Shown here piece by piece: positions 7,915-8,125 of a stretch of DNA of 8,125 nt. Every line of letters starts with the position of its first letter. The first letter of the stretch is position 1. The notes below the pieces were generated by a model. It did no database searches. It worked only from the letters and a program-made list of their open reading frames with translations, and was not told the DNA's origin. The stretch spans positions 1-8,125 of the forward strand of contig CAYSIX010000190.1 of assembly GCA_964431205.1 (NCBI GenBank), written 5' to 3'. The DNA is from CAYSIX01 sp964431205. GTDB lineage: Bacteria; Planctomycetota; Phycisphaerae; Phycisphaerales; Phycisphaeraceae. Position numbers and translations under genes: made by a program.

Positions 7915-8125
7915 ATACCACCCTATGGTTGTGCATGATGTGATGGCGCCGGAACGGGTTTCGCACCGCGTCCTTCTCCACCAGGTCAACCTCGCGGCCG
8001 AAAATCTCCTTCAGCTCTTCCATCATGGCCGGCCATTCCCACAGGCTCCACGGGGCACCCGGCTCAAACGTCACCAGCACGTCCACGTCGCTGTCGGGCC
8101 CGAAGTCCTCGCGCAGCACGGACCC
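7904..8125 (-). CDS. mntA: MntA-like nucleotidyltransferase antitoxin, 5' end cut by the window edge
   Basis: Minimal nucleotidyltransferase that acts as antitoxin by transferring AMP to the HepT catalytic tyrosine, as known for MntA/HepT. The visible 73 C-terminal residues begin exactly at the GS of the GS-x10-D-x-D motif (GSVLREDFGPDSDVD), with the metal-binding pair at D13 and D15 of the visible part and the third acid in REVDLV (D47). It continues with the usual FEPG and ends HNHRVVYAA. The coding frame is open to base 8125, so the N-terminus lies beyond the window; the GTG at 8119 is inside the motif and is not the start. Its stop lies 11 bp inside hepT, the standard antitoxin-toxin order and coupling. 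Confidence 0.9.
   Translation of the reverse strand, partial: GSVLREDFGPDSDVDVLVTFEPGAPWSLWEWPAMMEELKEIFGREVDLVEKDAVRNPFRRHHIMHNHRVVYAA

Overview
The window is a high-GC bacterial chromosome segment that looks planctomycetal. This is inferred from the style of the cytidylate kinase (EGRDQGSVVFPDA), a 642-residue topoisomerase subunit B with a DADSDGHHI TOPRIM motif, a proline utilisation enzyme fused in the short (about 1000-residue) PutA layout, and dispersed palindromic repeats built on ATGCCACGGCTTG. Without a database search the phylum call is moderately confident and anything below phylum is open.

Left part (1-4223): repeats at 9-68 lie just past the 3' end of cmk (minus strand, 141-887). 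A short divergent spacer with a consensus TATAAT box then leads into a bifunctional proline dehydrogenase / L-glutamate-gamma-semialdehyde dehydrogenase (plus strand, 1024-3987), which turns proline into glutamate. The convergent gap after it (3988-4223) holds three more copies or part-copies of the same palindrome. Two 37-bp identical copies (9-45 and 4142-4178) flank the cmk-putA block as direct repeats.

Middle (4224-6661, minus strand): a gyrB/parE-type topoisomerase subunit, followed 41 nt later by a small FMN-binding split-barrel (pyridoxamine 5'-phosphate oxidase-like) protein.

Right part (6709-8125, minus strand, upstream of gyrB): a tightly packed accessory cassette. In transcription order it holds a MntA-type nucleotidyltransferase antitoxin (cut by the window edge), a HepT-type toxin with an intact R-x4-H-x-Y motif, a 61-codon ORF made from a duplicated 5' end of gyrB, a DUF4258 protein and a small DUF1871-like protein with a WDPIG motif. 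MntA and HepT overlap by 11 bp, HepT and the gyrB fragment share ATGA, and the fragment and DUF4258 share GTGA. The hepT DNA is far less GC-rich than the backbone (43% against 78% in two hand-counted 60-base samples).

The most notable point is the gyrB duplication. 140 bp covering codons 10-56 of gyrB, 136 of 140 identical, lies 903 bp upstream of the real gene. It retains a start codon, and its reading frame is sewn into the toxin-antitoxin operon by start-stop overlaps. This suggests the accessory genes arrived at, or rearranged around, the gyrB 5' end. It may also have created a small GyrB-derived peptide.
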